In this document: in pieces, positions 37,236 to 52,080 of the stretch | Position numbering within the stretch: the stretch's first letter is position 1 | Layout: each line of letters begins with the position of its first letter | NCBI GenBank assembly: GCA_016584305.1 | Contig: JACEEZ010003822.1 | Coordinates: 1 to 64,000, forward strand | Direction of reading: 5' to 3' | DNA from: Chionoecetes opilio | Taxonomy: Eukaryota; Arthropoda; Malacostraca; Decapoda; Majidae | Length of the DNA: 64,000 bases | Position numbers and translations under genes: made by a program | The notes under the pieces: generated by a model | Databases searched by the model: none | What the model was told of the DNA's origin: nothing | The model's input: the letters and a program-made list of their open reading frames with translations, nothing else

Positions 37236-40200
37236 AACTAGCTAAAATCTTTGAAAAGAACACATTTTGAGGGTATAAAGCATTATCGTAAGGTAAATTC
37301 CTTCTATTTATGATATAACACAACAATTTACAAGAGACTATGAAAAACACGTGAAATATACAATTGTATCACAATATAGAGTCTCAAACTCCTTTTATAA
37401 GCTAACAAGTAGTTTAAAATAGCATTTTCTAACGAAAACAACTATAATACAACATTTTGAATTTCTCTATCAAAAAAGGGCTCAATAATGTCAATTTTCG
37501 ACATTTTTTAGCCCTTCAAAAATACATTAAAACACTTGAAAAAACGTTGTTTTTAAGATTAAAATGAATACCTAAATTTCATGAAAAATACATGTTTAAA
37601 GCTCATAATATTGCAAAATATAGTTTTGTAGGAGTGCTGAATAATGTCAAATTTGGACATTTTTTAGCCCTTCAAAAATACATATAAATACTTGAAAAAA
37701 TGTTGTTTATAAGATTAAAATTGTTACTTAAATTTTATGAAAAAAACATATTTTTAGCTCATAATATTGTAAAATATAGTTGTGTAAAAGTGCTTAATAA
37801 TGTCATATTTAGACATTTTTTAGCTTTTGAAAAATACATCAAAAAACTTGAAAAAACGTTGTTTTTAGGATTAAAATTGATACCTAAATTTTATGAAAAA
37901 TACATATTTATAGCTCATAATATTGTAAAATATAGTTGTGTAAAAGTGCTTAATAATGTCAAATTTCGACATTTTTTAGCATTTCAAAAATACATTAATA
38001 TACCTGCAAAAAACTTTTTTTTTAAGATTAAAATTGATATATAATTTTCATGAAAAATACATATTTTTAACTATTAATTTTGTAAAATATAGTTGAAGTA
38101 AATATCAAAAGCTATTTAGCTACAGATATAAAGAAATATACTTCAATTTGTAGAAGAAAAAACCTCTTCACTGATAACTTGCTAAAATCATTGAAAATAC
38201 TACATTTTATGGGTTTATAGCAATATGATAAGTAAAACTACTTGCATATATACAATAACGCTACAGTTTACAAGAAACTATGAAAAACGCTTCCAATATA
38301 CCGTTATATCACAATAAATAACCTCTTACTCTTCTATTTATTAGCTTAATGTAATGTAAGCTACTTATAGGTGCAAATTATTCTAAAAAAAGGATTGTAT
38401 ACTTCAATTTATAGGAAAACAGCTATATATCACCGATAACTAGCTAAAATCATTGAAAAGAACACATTTTGAGGATATAAAGCATTATCATAAGTTAAAC
38501 TCCTTCTATTTCTTATATAACACCACAATATACAAGAATCTATGAAAATCACGTGTAAAATACAAATGTATCACAATATATCGTCTCAAACTCTTATTAT
38601 AAGCTTACAGTAGTTTAAAGTAGCATTTTCTAACGAAAACAACTATAATACCACATTTTGAATTTCTCTATCAAAACAATGGCTGAATAATGTCAATTTT
38701 CGACATTTTTTAGCCATTCATAAATACATTATTAAAACACTTGAAAAAAAGTTGGTTTTAAGATTAAAATGAATACTTAAATATCATGAAAAATACATGT
38801 TTAAAGCTCATACTATTGTAAAATATATTCGTGTAAAAGTGCTGAATAATGTAAAATTTCGACATTTTTTAGTATTGCAAAAATACATTAAAATACTTGA
38901 AAATACGTTGTTTTTAAGATTAAATATGATACCTAAATTTTATGAAAAAAACATATTTTTAGCTCATAGTAATGTAAAATATATTTTTGTAAAAGTTCTT
39001 AATAATGTCAAATTTCGACATTTTTTAGCCCTTCAAAAATATATTAAAACAGTTGAAAAAATGTTGTTTATAAGATTAAAATGAATACCTAAATTTCATG
39101 AAAAATACATGTTTTAAGCTCATAATATTGTAAAATATAGTGGTGTAAAAGTGCATAATAATGTCAAATTTCGTCATTTATTAGCCGTTCAAAAATACAT
39201 TAAAATACTTGAAAAAACGTTGTTTATAAGATTAAAATTGATACCTAAATTTCATAAAAAATACATATTTTTTGCTATTAAATTTGTAAAATAAAGTTGT
39301 AGCAAATATCAAAAAGCTATTTAGCTACCGATATAAAGGAATATACTTCAATTTGTAGAAAAAAAACATTTCTTCAATGATAAATAGCTAAAATCATTGA
39401 AAACACTACATTTTATGGGTTTATAGCAATATGATAAGTAACACTAATTGTATATATGTAGCACTACAGTTTACAAGAAACTATGAAAAACGCTTGCAAT
39501 ATACCGTTATATCACAATAAATAACCTCTTACTCTTTTATTTTATAGCTTAATGTAATGTAAGCTACTTATAGGTGCAAATGATTCTAAAAAAAGGATTG
39601 TATACCTCAATTTGTAGGAAAACAGCTATTTATCACCGATAACTAGCTAAACTCATTGAAAAGAACACATTTTGAGGGTATAAAGCATTATCGTAAGGTA
39701 AATTTCTACTATTTATGATATAACACAACAATTTACAAGAGACTATGAAAAACACGTGAACAATACAATTGTATCACAATATAGAATCTCAAACTCCTAT
39801 TATAAGCTAACAAGTAGTTTAAAATAGCATTTTCTAACGAAAACAACTATAATACCACATTTTGAATTTCTCTAACAAAAAAAGGGCTGAATAATGTCAA
39901 TTTTCGACATTTTTTAACCCTTCAAAAATACATTAAAAAACTTGAATAAACGTTTTTTTTAAGATGGAAATAATACCTAAATTTCATGAAAAATACATGT
40001 TTTAAGCTCATAATATTGTAAAATATAGTTGTGTAAAATTGCTGAATAATGTCATATTTCGACATTTTTTAGCCCTTGAAAAATACATTAAAATACTTGA
40101 AAAAATGTTGTTTTTAAGATTAAAATTGATACCTAAATTTTATAAAAAATACATATATTTAGCTCATAATATTTTAAAATATAGTTGTGTAAAAGTGCTT

Positions 40201-43200
40201 AATAATATCAAATTTCGACATATTTTAGCCTTTCAAAAATACATTAAAATACTTGCAAAAACATTGAATTTAAGATTAAAATTGATACCTAAATATCATG
40301 AAAATACATATTTTTAGCTATTAAGTTTGTAAAATATAGTTGTAGCAAATATCAAAAGCTATTTAGCTACAGATGTTTAGAAATATACTTCAATTTGTAG
40401 AGAAAAACAACTCTTCACTGCTAACTTGCTAAAATCATTGAAAACACTACATTTAATGGATTTATAGCAATATGATAAGTAAAACTACTTGTATATATAC
40501 AATAACGCTACAGTTTACAAGAAAAATGCTTGCAATATACCGTTATATCACAATAAATAACCTCTTACTCCTCTATTTTTTAGCTTAATGTAAAGTAAGC
40601 TACTTATAGGTGCAAATGATTCTAAAAAAAGGATTGTATACTTCAATTTGTAGGAAAACAGCTATATATAAACCTATAACTAGCTAAAATCATTTAAAAG
40701 AACACATTTTGAGGATATAAAGCATTATCATAAGTTAAATTCCTTCTATTTATTATATAATACTACAATATACAAGAACCTATGAAAAACACGAGTAATA
40801 TAAAAATGTATCACAATATAGTCTCATTCTCCTATTATAAGCTAATAGTAGTTTAAAATAACATTTTCTAACGAAAACAACTAAAATACCACATTTTTAA
40901 TTTCTCTATGAAAAAAAGGGCTGAATAATGTCATTTTTCGACATTTTTTAGCCTTTCAAAAATACATTAAAACACTTGTAAAAACATTCTTTTTAAGATT
41001 AAAATTAATACCTAAATTACATGAAAAATACATGTTTTAAGCTCATAATACTGTATAGTAGAGTTGTGTAAAAGTGCTGAATAATGTCAAATATCGCATT
41101 TTTTAGCCGTTCAAAAATACTTGAAAATACTTGAAAAAAAGTTGTTTTTAAGATTAAAATTGATACCTAAATTTTATTAGGAATACATATTTTTTGCTCA
41201 TAGTATTGTAAAATATAGTTGTGTAAAAGTGCTTAATAATGTCAATTTTCGACATTTTTTAGCCCTTCTAAAATACTTTAAAACACTTGGAAAAACGTTG
41301 TTTTTAAGATTAAAATGAATACCTAAATTTCATGAAAAATACATGTTTTAAGCTCATAATATTGTAAAATATAGTGGTGTAAAGGTGCACAATAATGTCA
41401 AATTTCGACATTTCTTAGCGTTTCAAAAATACATTAAAATACTTGAAAAAACGTTGTTTATAAGATTAAAATTGATACCTAAATTTCATTAAAAATACAT
41501 ATTTTTAGCTATTGATTTTGTGATATATAGTTGTTACAAATATCACAAAGCTATTTAGCTACCGATATAAGGGAATATGCTTCAATTAGTAGAAAAAAAA
41601 AGGTCTTCACTGATAACTAGATAAAATCATTGAAAACACTACATTTTATGGCTTTATACCAATATGATAAGTAAAACTATTTGTATATATACAATTACGC
41701 TACAGTTTACAAGAAACTATGAAAAATGCTTGCAATATACCGTTATATCACAATAAATTACCTCTAACTCTTCAAATGATTCTAAAAAAAGGATAGTATA
41801 CTTCAATTTGTAGGAAAACAGCTATATATCACCGATAACTAGCTAAAATCATTGAAAAGAACACATTTTGAGGATATAAAGCATCATCATCAGATAAATT
41901 CCTTCTATTTATTATATAACACTACAATAATCAAGAACCTATGAAAAACACGTGTAATATACAAATGTATCACAATATAGAGTCTCAAACTCCTATTATA
42001 AGTTTACAGTAGTTTAAAATAGCATTTTCTAACGAAAACAACTATAATACCACATTTTGAATTTCCCTATCAAAAAAAGGGCTGAACAATGTCAATTTTC
42101 GACATTTTTTAGCCCTTCAAAAATACATTAAAATACTTGAAAAAACAATGTTTTTAAGATTAAAATGAATACATAAATTTCATGAAAAATACATGTTTAA
42201 AGCTCATAATATTGTAATATATAGTTTTGTAAAAGTGCTGGATAATGTCAAATTTCGACATTTTTTAGCCCTTCAAAAATACATTAAAATACTTGAATAA
42301 ACATTGTTTTTAAGATAAAATTGATACCTAAATTTTATTAAAAAAACATATTTTTAGCTCATAGTATTGTAAAATATAGTTGTGTAAAAGTGCTTTATAA
42401 TGTCAAATTTTGACATTTTTTAGCCCTTCAAAAATACATTAAAACATTTGAAAAAATGTTGTTTTTAAGATTAAAATGAATACCTAAATTTCATGTAAAT
42501 TACATATTTTAAGCTCATAATATTGTAAAATGTAGATGTGTAAAAGTGCTAAATAATGTCAAATTTCGACATTTTTTAGCCATGCAAAAATACCATAAAA
42601 TACTTGCAAAAACATTGTTTTTAAGATTAAAATTGTTACCTAAATTTCATAAAAAATACATATATTTTAGCTATTAATTTTGTAAAATATTGTTGTAGCA
42701 AATATCAAAAGCTATTTAGCTACAGATATAAAGAAATATACTTCATTTTGTAGAAGAAAAAAAACTCTTCACTGATAATTAGCTAAAATCATTGAAAACA
42801 CTACATTTTATGGGTTTATAGCAATATGATAAGTAAAACTACTTGTATATATACAATAACGCTACAGTTTACAAGAAACTATGAAAAACGCTTGCAATAT
42901 ACCGTTATATCAAAATAAATAACCTCTTACTCTTCTATATTATAGCTTAATGTAATGTAAGCTACTTATAGGTTCAAATTATTCTAAAAAAAGGATTTTA
43001 TACTTCAATTTGTAGAAAAACAGCTATATATCACCGAAAACTAGCTAAAATCATTGAAAAGAACACATTTTGAGGGTATAAAGCATTATCATCATTTAAA
43101 TTCCTTCTATTTATTATATAACACTACAATATACAAAGAAGCTATGAAAAACACGTGCGATATACAATTGTATCACAATATAGAGTGTCAAACTCCAATT

Positions 43201-46200
43201 ATTACTCCTATTGCTTACAGTAGTTTAAAATAGCATTTCTTAAGGAAAACAAATATATTACCGTATTTTGAATTTCTCTATCACAAAAATGGCTGAATAA
43301 TGTCAATTTTCGACATTTTTTAGCCCTTCAAAAATACATTAAAACACTTTAAAAAACGTTGTTTTTATGATTAAAATTAATACCTAAATTACATGAGAAA
43401 TACATGTTTTAAGGTCATAATATGGTAAAGTATAGTTGTGTAACAGTGCTGAATAATGTCAAATTTCTATATTTTTTAGCCCTTCAAAAATACCTTAAAA
43501 AACTTGAAAAAACGTTGTTTTTAAGATTAAAATTGATCCCTAAATTTCATGAAAAATACATGTTTTAAGCTCATAATATTGTAAAATATAGAGGTGTAAA
43601 AGTGCATAATAATGTCAAATTTCGTCATTTTTTAGCCTTTCAAAAATACATTAAAATACTTGAAAAAACGTTGTTTATAAGATTAAAATTGATACCTAAA
43701 TTTCGTAAAAAATACATATTTTTAGCCATTAACTTTGTAAAATATAGTTGTAGCAAATATCAAAAAGCTATTTAGCTACCGATATAAAGGAAAATACTTC
43801 AATTTGTAGAAAAAAAACAGGTCTTCACTGATAACTAGCTAAAATCATTGAAAACACTACATATTATGGGTTTATAGCAATATAATTAGTAAAACTAATT
43901 GTATATATACAATAACGCTGCTACAGTTTACAAGATACTATGAAAAACGCTTGCAATATACTGTTATATCACAATAAATAACCTCTTATTCCTCTATTTT
44001 ATAGCTTAATGTAATGTAAGTTACTTATAGGTGCAAATTATTCTAAAAAAAGGATTGTATACTTCAATTTGTAGAAAAACAGCTATATATCATCGATAAC
44101 TAGCTAAAATCATTGAAAAAGACACATTTTACGGTATAGAGCATTATCGTAAGGTAAATTCTTTCTATTTATGATATAACACAACAATTTACAAGAGACT
44201 ATGAAAAACACGTGATATATACAATTGTATCACAATATAGAGTCTCAAACTCCTATTATATAGTAACAAGTAGTTTAAAATAGCATTTTCTAACGAAAAC
44301 AACTATATTACCACATTTTGAATATCTCTATCAAAAAAAGGGCTGAATAATGTCAATTTTCGACATTTTTTGGACTTTCAAAAATACATTAAAACACTTG
44401 AAAAAACGTTGTTTTTATGATTAAAATTAATACCTAAATTTCATGAAAAATACATGTTTTAAGCTCATAATATTGTAAAATATAGTTGTGTAAAATTGCT
44501 GAATAATGTTAAATTTCGACATTTTATAGCCTCTGAAAAATACATTAAAATACTTGAAAAAACGTTTTTTATAAGATTAAAATTGATACCTAAATTTCAT
44601 TAAAAAATACATATTTTTAGCTATTAATTTTGTAAAATATAGTTGAAGGAAATATCAAAAGCTATTTAGCTACAAATATAAAGAAATATACTTCAATTTG
44701 TAGAAAAAAACCACTCTTCACGGATAACTTGCTAAAATCATTGAAAACACTACATTTTATGGGTTTATAGCAATATGATAAGTAAAACTACTTGTATATA
44801 TACAATAACGCTACAGTTTACAAGAAATTACAATTTATTAGCTTAATGTAATGTAAGCTACTTAGAGGTGCAAATGATTATAAAAAAAGCATTGTATACT
44901 TGAATTTGTAGGAAAACAGCTATATATCACCGATAACTAGCTAAAATCATTGAAAAGAACACATTTTGAGGGTATAAAGCATTATCATAAGTTAAATTCC
45001 TTCTATTTATTATATAACACTACAATATACAAGAAACTATGAAAAACACGTGCAATTCACAATTGTATAACAATATAAAGTGTCAAACTCCTATCAAAAG
45101 CTTACAGTAGTTTAAAATAGCATTTTCTAACGAAAACAACTATATTACAGTATTTTGAATTTCTCTTTCACAAAAAGGGCTGAATATTGTCAATTTTCAA
45201 TATTTTTAGCCTTTCAAAAATAAATTAAAACACTTGGAAAAACGTTGTTTTTAAGACTAAAATTAATACCTAGATTACATGAAAAATACATGTTTTAAGC
45301 TCATAATATTGTAAAGTATAGTTGTGTAAAAGTGCTGAATAATGTCAATTTCGACATTTTTTAGCCCTTCAAAAATACTTTAAATTACATGAAAAAAAAT
45401 TTGTTTTTTAGGATTAAAATTGATACCTAAATTTTATGAAAAATACAAATTTTAGCTCATAGTATTGTAAAATAGTTGTGTAAAAGTTACTTAATAATGT
45501 CAAATTTCGACATTTTTTAGCCTTACAGAAATACATTAAAACACTTGAAAAAACGTTGTTTTTAAAATTTAAATAAATACCTAAATTTCATGAAAATTAC
45601 ATGTTTTAAGCTCATAATATTGTTAAATATAGTTGTGTAAGAGTGCATAATAATGTCAAATTTCGACATTTTTTAGCGTTTCAAAAATACATTAAAATAT
45701 TTGAAAAAACGTTGTTTATAAGATTAAAATTGATACCTAAATTTCATACAAAATACATATTTTTAGCTATTAGTTTTGTAAAATATAGTTGTAGCAAATA
45801 TCAAAAATCTATTTAGCTACCGATATAAAGGAATATACTTCAATTTGTAGAAAAAAACAGGTCTTCACTGATAACTAGCTAAAACAATTGAAAACACTAC
45901 ATTTTATGGGTTTATAGCAATATGATAAGTAAAACTACTTGTATATATACAATAACGCTACAGTTTACAAGAAACTATGAAAAACGCTTGCAATATACCG
46001 TTATATCACAATAAATAACCTCTTACTCTTCTATTTTATAGCATAATGTAATGTACGCTACTTATGGGTGCAAATTATTCTAAAAAAAGGATTGTATACT
46101 TCAATTTGTAGAAAAACAGCTATATATCACCGATAACTAGCTAGAATCATTGAAAAGAACACATTTTGAGGGTATAAAGCATTATCGTAAGATAAATTCC

Positions 46201-48217
46201 TTCTATTTAGGATATAACACAACAATTTACAAGAGACTATGAAAAACACGTGAAATATACAATTGTATCACAATATAGAGTCTCAAACTCCTATTATAAG
46301 CTAACAAGCAGTTTAAAATAGCATTTTCTAACGAAAACAACTATAATACCATTTTTTTAATTTCTCTATCAAAAAAAGGGATGAATAATGTCAATTTTCG
46401 ACATTTTTTAGCCCTTCAAAAATACATTAAAACACTTGAAAAAACGTTGTTTTTAAGATTAAAATTAATACTTAAATTTCATGAAAAATACATGTTTTAA
46501 GCTCATAATATTGTTAAATATAGTTATGTAAAAGTGCTGAATACTGTCAAATTTCGATTTTTTTTTGCCCCTGAAAAATACATTAAAATACTTTTAAAAA
46601 AACGTTGTTTTTATGATTAAAATGAATACCTAAATTTTATGAAAAATACATATTTTTAGCTCATAATATTGTAAAATATTGTTGTGTAAAAGTGCTTAAT
46701 AATGTCAAATTTCGACATTATTTAGGCTTTCAAAAATACCTTAAAATAGTTGCAAAAACATTGTTTTTAAGATTAGAATTGATACCTAAATTTCATGAAA
46801 AATACATATTTTTAGCCCTTAATTTTGTAAAATATAGTTGTAGTAAATGTCAAAAGCTATTTAGCTCCAGATATAAAGAAATATACTTCAATTTGTAGAA
46901 AAAAACAACTCTTCACTGATAACTTGCTAAAATCATTGAAAACACTACATTTTATGGGTTTATAGCAATATGATAGGTAAAACTACTTGTATATATACAA
47001 TAACGCTACAGTTTACAAGAAACTATAAAAAACGCTTGCAATATACCGTTATATCACAATAAATAACCTCTTACTCTTCTATTTAATAGCTTAATGTAAT
47101 GTAAGCTACTAAAGGTGCAAATTATTCTAAAAAAAGGATGAATACTTCAATTTGTAGGAAAACAGCTATATATCACCGATAACTAGCTAAAATCATTGAA
47201 AAGAACACATTTTGAGGGTAGAAAGCATTATCATAAGTTAAATTCCATCTATTTATTATATAGCACTACAATATACGAGAACCTATGAAAAACACGTGTA
47301 ATATACAAATGTATCATAATATAGAGTCTCAAACTCCTATTATAAGCTTACAGTATTTTAAAATAGCATTTTCTAACGAAAACAACTGTAATACCACATT
47401 TTCAATTTCTCTATCAAAAAAAGGACTGAACAATGTCAAATTTCGACATTTTTTAGCCCTTCAAAAATACATTAAAATACTTGAAAAAAATTTGTTTTTA
47501 AGATTAAAATTGATACCTAAATTTTATGAAAAAAACATATTTTTAGCTCATAGTATTGTAGAGTATAATTTTGTATAAGTGCTTAATAATGTCAAATTTC
47601 GACATTTTTTAGCCCTTCAAAAATACATTAAAACACTTGAAAAAACGTTGTTATTAATATTAAAATGAAGACCTAAATTTCATGAAAAACACATGTTTTA
47701 AGCTTATAATATTGTTAAATATTGTGGTGTAAAAGTGCATAATAATGTCAAATTTCGACATTTTTTAGCCCTTCAAAAATACATTAAAATACTTGACAAA
47801 ACGTTGTTTATAAGATTAAAATTGATACCTAAATTTCATAAAAAATACATATTTTTAGCTATTAATTTTGTAAAATATAGTTGTAGCAAATATCAAAAAG
47901 CTATTTAGCTACCGATATAAAGGAATATACTTCAATTTGTAGAAAAAAAACAGGTTATCACTGATAACTAGATAAATTCATTGAAAACACTACATTTTAT
48001 GGGTTTATAGCAATATGATAAGTAAAACGAATTGTATATATACAATAACGCTACAGTTTACAAGAAACTATGAAAAACGCTTGCAATATACTGTTATATC
48101 ACAATAAATAACCTCTTACTCTTCTATTTTATAGCTTAATGTAATGAAAGCTACATATATGTGCAAATTATTCTAAAAAAAGGATTGTATACTTCAATTT
48201 GTAGAAAAACAGCTATA
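37236..48217 (+). repeat. Clean satellite array between the retrotransposon fragments
   Basis: Unit landmarks near 38115, 39320, 40361, 41553, 42715, 43771, 44665, 45812, 46860 and 47903. There are small deletions within A1 near 41769 (AACTCTTCAAATGATTC) and around 44827 (AAATTACAATTTATTAG), and a changed TATATATGTAGCACTACAG near 39454. Open frames of 70-115 codons here again show the 52-residue periodicity. No gene is seen. Confidence 0.95.
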
Positions 48218-48227
48218 TATCACCAAT
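48218..48227 (+). repeat. Target-site duplication, copy 2, left
   Basis: TATCACCAAT, identical to that of copy 1 and repeated at 48820-48829. Confidence 0.85.
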
Positions 48228-48819
48228 ATATATCAATCATTGGGGGCATACGCCGGTGGGCGCGTCGCCTCGCCCACCCTACGACGCCACTCCCGGGAGT
48301 CACCACGCGCGAGTTCCCATGCAGGCTCCTTTCCCATACCAAGCAGCTCTCGACAAGAAACATCAACTTGCCCCTGCCATGAGACTTGTGGGCGCCCCCT
48401 TGGCCTCCTCCACGCCGGATTGTCTCCTACAGATACAACCCGATGGGAAAGATCGGTTTCAAGGTAGCGTGCCACATGCCCATATAGCCGAAGTTGGCGC
48501 TGACTTACTAGGCAGGTAATAGGCCTCGATTCAGTCTCACGGTGCAATCGCTGATTTGTCACGTAATCATCCCAGCGATACCCTATGATTCTGCGAAGAC
48601 ACTTATTACCAAAGGCATTGATTCGTCTCTTCAAGTCACTATTTATTGTCCATGTCTCACAACCATAGAGTAGGACAGGGATCACAAGCGACTTGAAGAT
48701 CCGGATCTTTGTCCTCCTGCACAGGTACCGACAACGCCAAATACTCCCGCTGAGCGAGTCCATAACACCGTGGGCTATGCCAATCCACCGTAAGACTTCT
48801 TGACGGCGATTATTATGAC
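48228..48819 (-). mobile_element. 5'-truncated non-LTR retrotransposon fragment, copy 2
   Basis: Again 592 bp on the minus strand with the same 10-bp duplication, the same truncation point (next to ATTATTATGAC on the plus strand) and a similar tail (AATGATTGATATATATT). It lies 11,594 bp to the right of copy 1. Shared target and truncation show that both descend from one insertion that was later duplicated with its satellite surroundings. Confidence 0.9.
48233..48817 (-). pseudogene. C-terminal piece of LINE reverse-transcriptase protein, open frame
   Basis: About 195 codons are open from the truncation point to TGA. Upstream of the first ATG (48761-48763) the frame continues back as HNNRRQEVLRWIGIAHGV, which shows that this is the middle of a protein and not a true start. 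Motifs are RTKIRIFKS, LYGCETWT, GNKCLRRIIGYRWDDY, RLYGHVAR, PAWRRPRGRPQVSW and CRELLGMG, ending AYAPND. By eye it differs from copy 1 at about 19 of the last 150 residues, which argues against selection on the protein. No promoter is visible and the reverse-transcriptase catalytic core is missing. Confidence 0.87.
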
Positions 48820-48829
48820 TATCACCAAT
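48820..48829 (+). repeat. Target-site duplication, copy 2, right
   Basis: TATCACCAAT, followed by AACTACCTAAAATCTTTG, including the TCTTTG variant also seen after copy 1. Confidence 0.85.
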
Positions 48830-51225
48830 AACTACCTAAAATCTTTGAAAAGAACACATTTTGAGGGTATAAAGCATTATCGTAAGGTAAATTCCTTCTA
48901 TTTATGATATAACACAAAAATTTACAAGAGACTATGAAAAACACGTGAAATATACAATTGTATCACAATATAGAGTCTCAAACTCCTATTTTAAGCTAAC
49001 AAGTAGTTTAAAATAGCATTTTCTATCAAAAACAACTTTAATACCACATTTTGAATTTCTCTATCAAAAAAAGGGCAGAATAATGTCAATTTTCGACATT
49101 TTCTAGCCTTTCAAAAATACATTAAAACACATGAAAAAACGTTGTTTTTAAGATTAAAATTAATACCTAATTTTCATGAAAAATAAATGCTTATGCTATT
49201 TATCAAGCTCATAATATTGTAAAATATAGTTGTGTAAAAGTGCTGAATAATGTCAAATTTCGACATTTTTTGCCCATGAAAAATACATTAAAATACTTGA
49301 AAAAATGTTGTTTTTAAGATTAAAATTGATACCTAAATTTTATGATAAATGCATATTTTTAGCTCATAATATTGTAAAATATAGTTGTGTAAAAGTGCTT
49401 AATAATGTCAAATTTCGAAATTTTTTAGGCTTTCATAAATATATTAAAATACTTGCAAAAACATTGAATTTAAGATTAAAATTGATACCTAAATTTCTGG
49501 AAAATACATATTTTAAGCTATTAAGTTTGTAAAATATAGTTGTAGCAAATATCAAAAGCTATTTAGCTACAGATATATAGAAATATACTTCAATTTGTAG
49601 AAAAAAACAACTCTTCACTGCTAACTTGCTAAAATCATTGAAAACACTACATTTAATGGATTTATAGCAATACGATAAGTAAAACTACTTGTATATATAC
49701 AATAACGCTACAGTTTACAAGAAATTATGAAAAACGCTTGCAATATACCGTTATATCACAATAAATAACCTCTTACTCTTCTATTTATTAGCTTAATGTA
49801 AAGTAAGCTACTTATAGGTGCAAATGTTTCTAAAAAAAGGATTGTATACTTCAATTTGTAGGAAAACAACTATATATCACCTATAACTAGCTAAAATCAT
49901 TTAAAAGAACACATTTTGAGGATATAAAGCATTATCATAAGTTAAATTCCTTCTATTTATTATATAACACTACAATATACAAGAACCTATGAAAAACACG
50001 AGTAATATACAAATGTATCACAATATAGAGTTTCATTCTCCTATTATAAGCTAATAGTAGTTTAAAATAACATTTTCTAACGAAAACAACTATAATACCA
50101 CATTTTTAATTTCTCTATAAAAAAATGGGCTGAATAATGTCAATTTTCGACATTTTTTTGCCTTTCAAAAATACATTAAAACACTTGAAAAAAGGTTGTT
50201 TATAAGATTAAAATGAATACTTATATTTCAAGAAAAATACATGTTTAAAGCTCATAATATTGTAAAATATAGTTGTGTTAAAGTGCATAATAATTTCAAA
50301 TTTCGACATTTCTTAGCCCTTAAAAAATACATTAAAATACTTGAAAAAACGTTATTTATAAGATTAAAATTGATACCTAAATTTCATAAAAAATACATAT
50401 TTTTTGCTATTAATTTTGTAAAATATAGTTGTAGCAAATATCGAAAAGCTATCTAGCTACTGATATAAAGGAATATACTTCAATTTGTAGAAAAAAAACA
50501 GGTCTTCACTGATAACTAGATAAAATAATTGAAAACACTACATTTTATGAGTTTATAGTAATATGATAAGTAAAACTAATTGTATATATATACAATAACG
50601 CTACAGTTTACAAGAAACTATGAAAAACGCTGGCAATATACCGTTATATCACAATAAATAACCTCTTGCTCTTCTATTTTATAGCTTTATGTAATGTAAG
50701 CTACTTATAGGTGCAAATTATTCTTAAAAAAGGATTGTATACATCAATTTGTAGAAAAACTGCTATATATCACCGATAACTAGCTAAAATCATTGAAAAG
50801 AACACATTTTGAGGTTATAAAGCATTATCGTAGGGCAAATTCCTTCTATTTATGATATAACACAACAATTTACAAGAGACTATGAAAAACACATGAAATA
50901 TACAATTGTATCACAATATAGAGTCTCAAACTTCTATTATAAGCTAACAAGTAGTTTAAAATAACATTTTCTAACGAAAACAACTATAAAACCACATTTT
51001 TAATTTCTCTATTAAAAAAAGGGCTGAATAATGTCATTTTTGACATTTTTTAGCCCTTCAAAAATACAATAAAACACCTGAAAAAACGTTTTTTTTTATG
51101 ATTGAAATTAATACCTAAATTTCATGAAAAATACATTTTTAAGCTCATAATATTGTAAAATATAGTTGAGTAAAAGTGCTGCATAATGTCAAATTTCGAC
51201 ATTTTTTAGCCCCTGAAAAATACTT
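48830..51225 (+). repeat. Clean satellite array right of the second fragment
   Basis: Unit landmarks near 49561 and 50451. The A2 near 49.9-50.0 kb has the variants CACCTATAACTAG, CATTTAAAAGAAC and CACGAGTAATATAC, also found near 40.68-40.80 kb and, in part, near 25.83-25.95 kb. No gene is seen. Confidence 0.93.
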
Positions 51226-52080
51226 TAAAAACTTAAAAAAAATTTTTATTAAAAGATTAAAAATTTAATACCAAAATTTTAAAAAAAAATTTATATTTTA
51301 AACATAATTTTTTAAAATATAGCTTGAGAAGGCTGAATAATGTCAATTTCGACTTTTTTTAGCCACCAAAAAACTTTAAAAAATACTTGCAAAAACATTT
51401 TTTTTAAGTTTAAAATTGATACTAAATTTGAAAATACATCTTTTTTTTCTAAATTTTGTAAAATATGTTGAAGCAAAATCAAAAAGCTATTTAGCTACAG
51501 AAAAAAGAAAATTACGCAATTTTTTAGAAAAAAAAAAAAATCACTGATAAATTGCTAAAATCATTTTAAAAACACTAATTTAGGGGTATAGCAATAGATA
51601 GGTAAAACTTTGAATAAAAATAACGCTTTAAATTTTCAAGAAAATTATGAAAAAAGTTGCAATATACCGTTATATCACAAAAATAACCTTTACTCTTTTA
51701 TTATTTGTAAATGTAATGAAGTATTATTTGGGGCAAATTTTTCAAAAAAAGGTTGTACACTTCAATTTGTAGAAAAAAAAAACCCATATACCGTAACTAG
51801 CTAAAATCTTGAAAAAAACACATTTTTAGGGTATAAAGCATTTCATAAGTTAAAATTTCCCTTTTATTCATTATAAACACTAAATATACAAGAAAAATAG
51901 AAAAAACACGGCAATATCAATTGTATCCAAAATAGAGTGTCAAATCCTTTTAAGTTACAGTTTTTTAAAATATTTTTTTAAGAAAACAACTAATTTTTCC
52001 GTATTTTGAATTTTTTTATCCAAAAAGGGGTGAAAATGTCAATTTTTGACATTTTTAGCCCCTTAAAAAACATTCAAAAA
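51226..52080 (+). repeat. Eroded satellite patch
   Basis: Unit landmark near 51490. Homopolymers are lengthened, motif letters are lost and A/T runs expanded, for example around 51240-51300 and 51510-51550. The neighbouring sequence is clean, so the edges are abrupt. The 64-codon frame at about 51.6-51.8 kb lies wholly in A1/A2 sequence and is not a gene. Confidence 0.78.

Noticed and set aside
37700..38044. 114-codon frame as a possible repeat-protein gene
   Set aside because: It consists of two B blocks read in the open frame. Its 52-residue periodicity equals the DNA period, and sister units carry stops or frameshifts at the same place.
51610..51804. 64-codon frame in the eroded patch
   Set aside because: Satellite A1/A2 sequence opened by local indels, with no counterpart in clean units.
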